Assembly (NCBI RefSeq): GCF_010122465.1
Contig: NZ_WLZY01000009.1
Location: forward strand, 54,719-118,718
Origin: Phytoactinopolyspora mesophila
GTDB lineage: Bacteria; Actinomycetota; Actinomycetes; Jiangellales; Jiangellaceae
Reading direction: 5' to 3'
Length of the DNA: 64,000 nt
Of this stretch, positions 62,661-64,000 are shown piece after piece. A program made the translations under genes and the position numbers. The notes below the pieces were generated by a model, which saw only the letters and a program-made list of their open reading frames with translations, ran no database searches and was not told where the DNA came from. Positions within the stretch are counted from its first letter, which is position 1, and each line of letters opens with the position of its first letter.

Positions 62661-62748
62661 GGTGATCGTGAGCGCATTACTGTCGCGGAGAGGTGATCGT
62701 GAGCGCATTTCAGCCGTAATTTAGCGCGATATTCGGCTCACGATCACC
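62661..62748. repeat. Direct and inverted repeats GGTGATCGTGAGCGCATT
   Basis: Two direct 18-base copies (62661-62678 and 62692-62709) face GCTCACGATCACC (62736-62748), a perfect 13-bp match to the start of each copy. The stop codon of adenosine deaminase (62744-62746) lies inside the right arm. Confidence 0.85.
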
Positions 62749-63859
62749 GGGACGCAGGCCGGAGATGTGCCAGCGTCCGTTGCGCCACCAACGCGGCGTA
62801 ACCGGGCTTCACGACGTCGTTGATCAGCGCCAACCGCTCGTCGAACGGGATGAAAGCGCTCTTCAACGCATTCACCGTGAACCATTGGAAGTCGCTCAGG
62901 TCGTAACCGAAAGCCTCGGCAAGCACGCTGAACTCACGCGACATCGACGTCGCGCTCATGAGCCGGTTGTCGGTGTTGACCGTCACCCGGAACCGAAGCT
63001 TCGCCAGGAGGCCGAACGGATGCTCGGCGATCGACGACGCCGCGCCGGTCTGGATGTTCGACGACGGACACAACTCCAGCGGGATCCGCTTGTCTCGCAC
63101 GTACGCGGCCAAGCGGCCCAGGACAGGCTGACCGGCATCGCTCATCGTGATGTCGTCGACGATACGCACACCGTGCCCCAGCCGGTCCGCGCCGCACCAC
63201 TGCAACGCCTCCCAGATGGATGGCAACCCGAACGCCTCACCGGCGTGGATGGTGAAATGCGCGTTCTCCCGTCGCAGGAATTCGAACGCGTCGAGATGGC
63301 GGGTGGGCGGGAAACCCGCCTCCGCGCCCGCGATGTCGAACCCCACGACCCCCGCCTCGCGGTACCGGATGACCAGTTCGGCGATCTCTCTGGAGCGCGC
63401 CGCGTGCCGCATCGCGGTGAGAAGTGTGGCCACCTTGACGGGGCGACCGGCCTCGGCGGCACGCTGCTCGCCCTGCCGGAACCCCTCCTGAACGGCTTCG
63501 ACGACATCGTCCAGGCTCAGTTCGCGGTCGAGGTGCAGCTCAGGAGCGTAACGAACCTCGGCATAGACGACGCCGTCCGCGGCTAGGTCTTCGGCACACT
63601 CCGCGGCGACCCGGACGAGCGCCTCACGGGTCTGCATGACGCCCACCGTGTGCTGGAAGGTCTCCAGGTACCGGTCGAGCGAACCGGAATCTGCGGAGTC
63701 GACGAACCAGGTCCGCAGTCCGTCCGCGTCGGGGACCGGCAGCTCGTGGCCGTGGTCGGCCGCCAGGTCGACGATGGTTTCCGGCCGGAGCCCGCCGTCG
63801 AGGTGATCGTGCAGGACAACCTTCGGAGCGGAGCGGATTTCCTCAGGCGTAGGACTCAT
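62744..63859 (-). CDS. add: Adenosine deaminase
   Basis: Converts (deoxy)adenosine to (deoxy)inosine, which PNP can then split. 371 residues; the metal and catalytic residues are in the DHLDGGL motif (usual His-Asp-His form), the HAGEAFG and LGHGVRI motifs, and VNTDNRLMS. The ATG at 63859 is chosen over the longer open frame because a TANNNT hexamer lies 7 bases upstream and the family begins there. Confidence 0.94.
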   Translation of the reverse strand: MSPTPEEIRSAPKVVLHDHLDGGLRPETIVDLAADHGHELPVPDADGLRTWFVDSADSGSLDRYLETFQHTVGVMQTREALVRVAAECAEDLAADGVVYAEVRYAPELHLDRELSLDDVVEAVQEGFRQGEQRAAEAGRPVKVATLLTAMRHAARSREIAELVIRYREAGVVGFDIAGAEAGFPPTRHLDAFEFLRRENAHFTIHAGEAFGLPSIWEALQWCGADRLGHGVRIVDDITMSDAGQPVLGRLAAYVRDKRIPLELCPSSNIQTGAASSIAEHPFGLLAKLRFRVTVNTDNRLMSATSMSREFSVLAEAFGYDLSDFQWFTVNALKSAFIPFDERLALINDVVKPGYAALVAQRTLAHLRPASR

Positions 63860-63866
63860 GCTTGCG

Positions 63867-63872
63867 ACGTTA
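63867..63872 (-). promoter_or_regulatory. -10 hexamer TAACGT, leaderless add start
   Basis: Minus-strand TAACGT with 7 bases to the ATG at 63859. Confidence 0.5.
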
Positions 63873-63879
63873 CACGCCC

Positions 63880-64000
63880 CCGTGGCCGCCATTACACGCA
63901 TCCGGGACCGCCGTCCCCCGGCCCCCTCCCCCGTGATCGTCAGTGGGGTGGGGGTGGGCACCCCGGCACACACACCCCCGGGGAGGACCAGCGGGGCACC
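63880..64000. other. Intergenic end of window, possible partial palindrome
   Basis: No gene seen. CCCCGTGATCGTCAGTGG at about 63929-63946 resembles the left arm of the GATC-type inverted repeats, but the partner arm would lie beyond the window. Confidence 0.35.

Noticed and set aside
62661..62748. Repeats that could suggest a CRISPR array or integration site
   Set aside because: Two copies only, with an inverted arm; no integrase or tRNA nearby.

Overview
The window is high-GC actinobacterial DNA. Evidence for this: GTG and TTG starts are frequent, many starts sit 6-8 bases behind a TANNNT hexamer (leaderless transcripts), and several actinobacterial gene orders are present (enolase-FtsB-DUF501-Ppx; PH-domain protein-BirA; accD5-accE-maf-accA3; lpdA-pnp-pmmB). 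The genus cannot be fixed from sequence alone; a Jiangella-like or related soil actinomycete is a guess. No rRNA, tRNA, transposase, prophage or CRISPR array was seen.

Layout. 1-6.1 kb: a possible partial gene, a secreted peptidoglycan amidase, then the minus-strand operon eno-ftsB-DUF501-ppx. 6.3-16.1 kb: a helical small/large protein pair, lipoproteins, a class III cyclase with a PH-domain membrane protein, biotin ligase, PEP carboxylase and two paralogous lipoproteins. 16.1-34.5 kb: the acyl-CoA carboxylase block (beta subunit, epsilon subunit, maf, alpha subunit), split by an alpha-xyloside/beta-glucoside import and hydrolysis operon under a LacI regulator and by an acyl-CoA dehydrogenase/carboxylase module under a LiuR-like MerR regulator with a perfect palindromic operator. 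34.6-40.8 kb: small enzymes, envelope proteins, a tiny duplicated lipoprotein ORF, and a WXG100 protein with a large partner. 40.9-50.5 kb: LpdA-type reductase, UxaA-like dehydratase, and a nucleoside salvage run (PNP, phosphopentomutase-like enzyme, DeoC, aldehyde dehydrogenase, and an aldehyde dehydrogenase-like protein without its catalytic domain); adenosine deaminase lies at 62.7-63.9 kb. 50.5-54.4 kb: an AraC/GyrI regulator, DUF1801 and Cass2-like ligand-binding proteins, and a PadR-membrane protein pair. 54.5-62.3 kb: a two-component system beside a TAXI-type TRAP transporter with three binding proteins, DUF1850 and a fused permease.

How the genes work together. Biotin ligase can charge the biotin carboxylase alpha subunit, which probably serves both beta subunits in the window. 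Adenosine deaminase, PNP, the phosphomutase, DeoC and aldehyde dehydrogenase form a continuous route from (deoxy)nucleosides to glyceraldehyde-3-phosphate and an oxidised two-carbon product. The sensor kinase and regulator probably control the neighbouring TAXI-TRAP importer.

The most unusual features are a family of perfect intergenic inverted repeats centred on GATC-containing arms, a 33-bp perfect inverted repeat at the end of the dehydratase gene, an 18-bp perfect hairpin inside the signal-peptide codons of one TAXI gene, and the three-receptor TAXI-TRAP locus itself.
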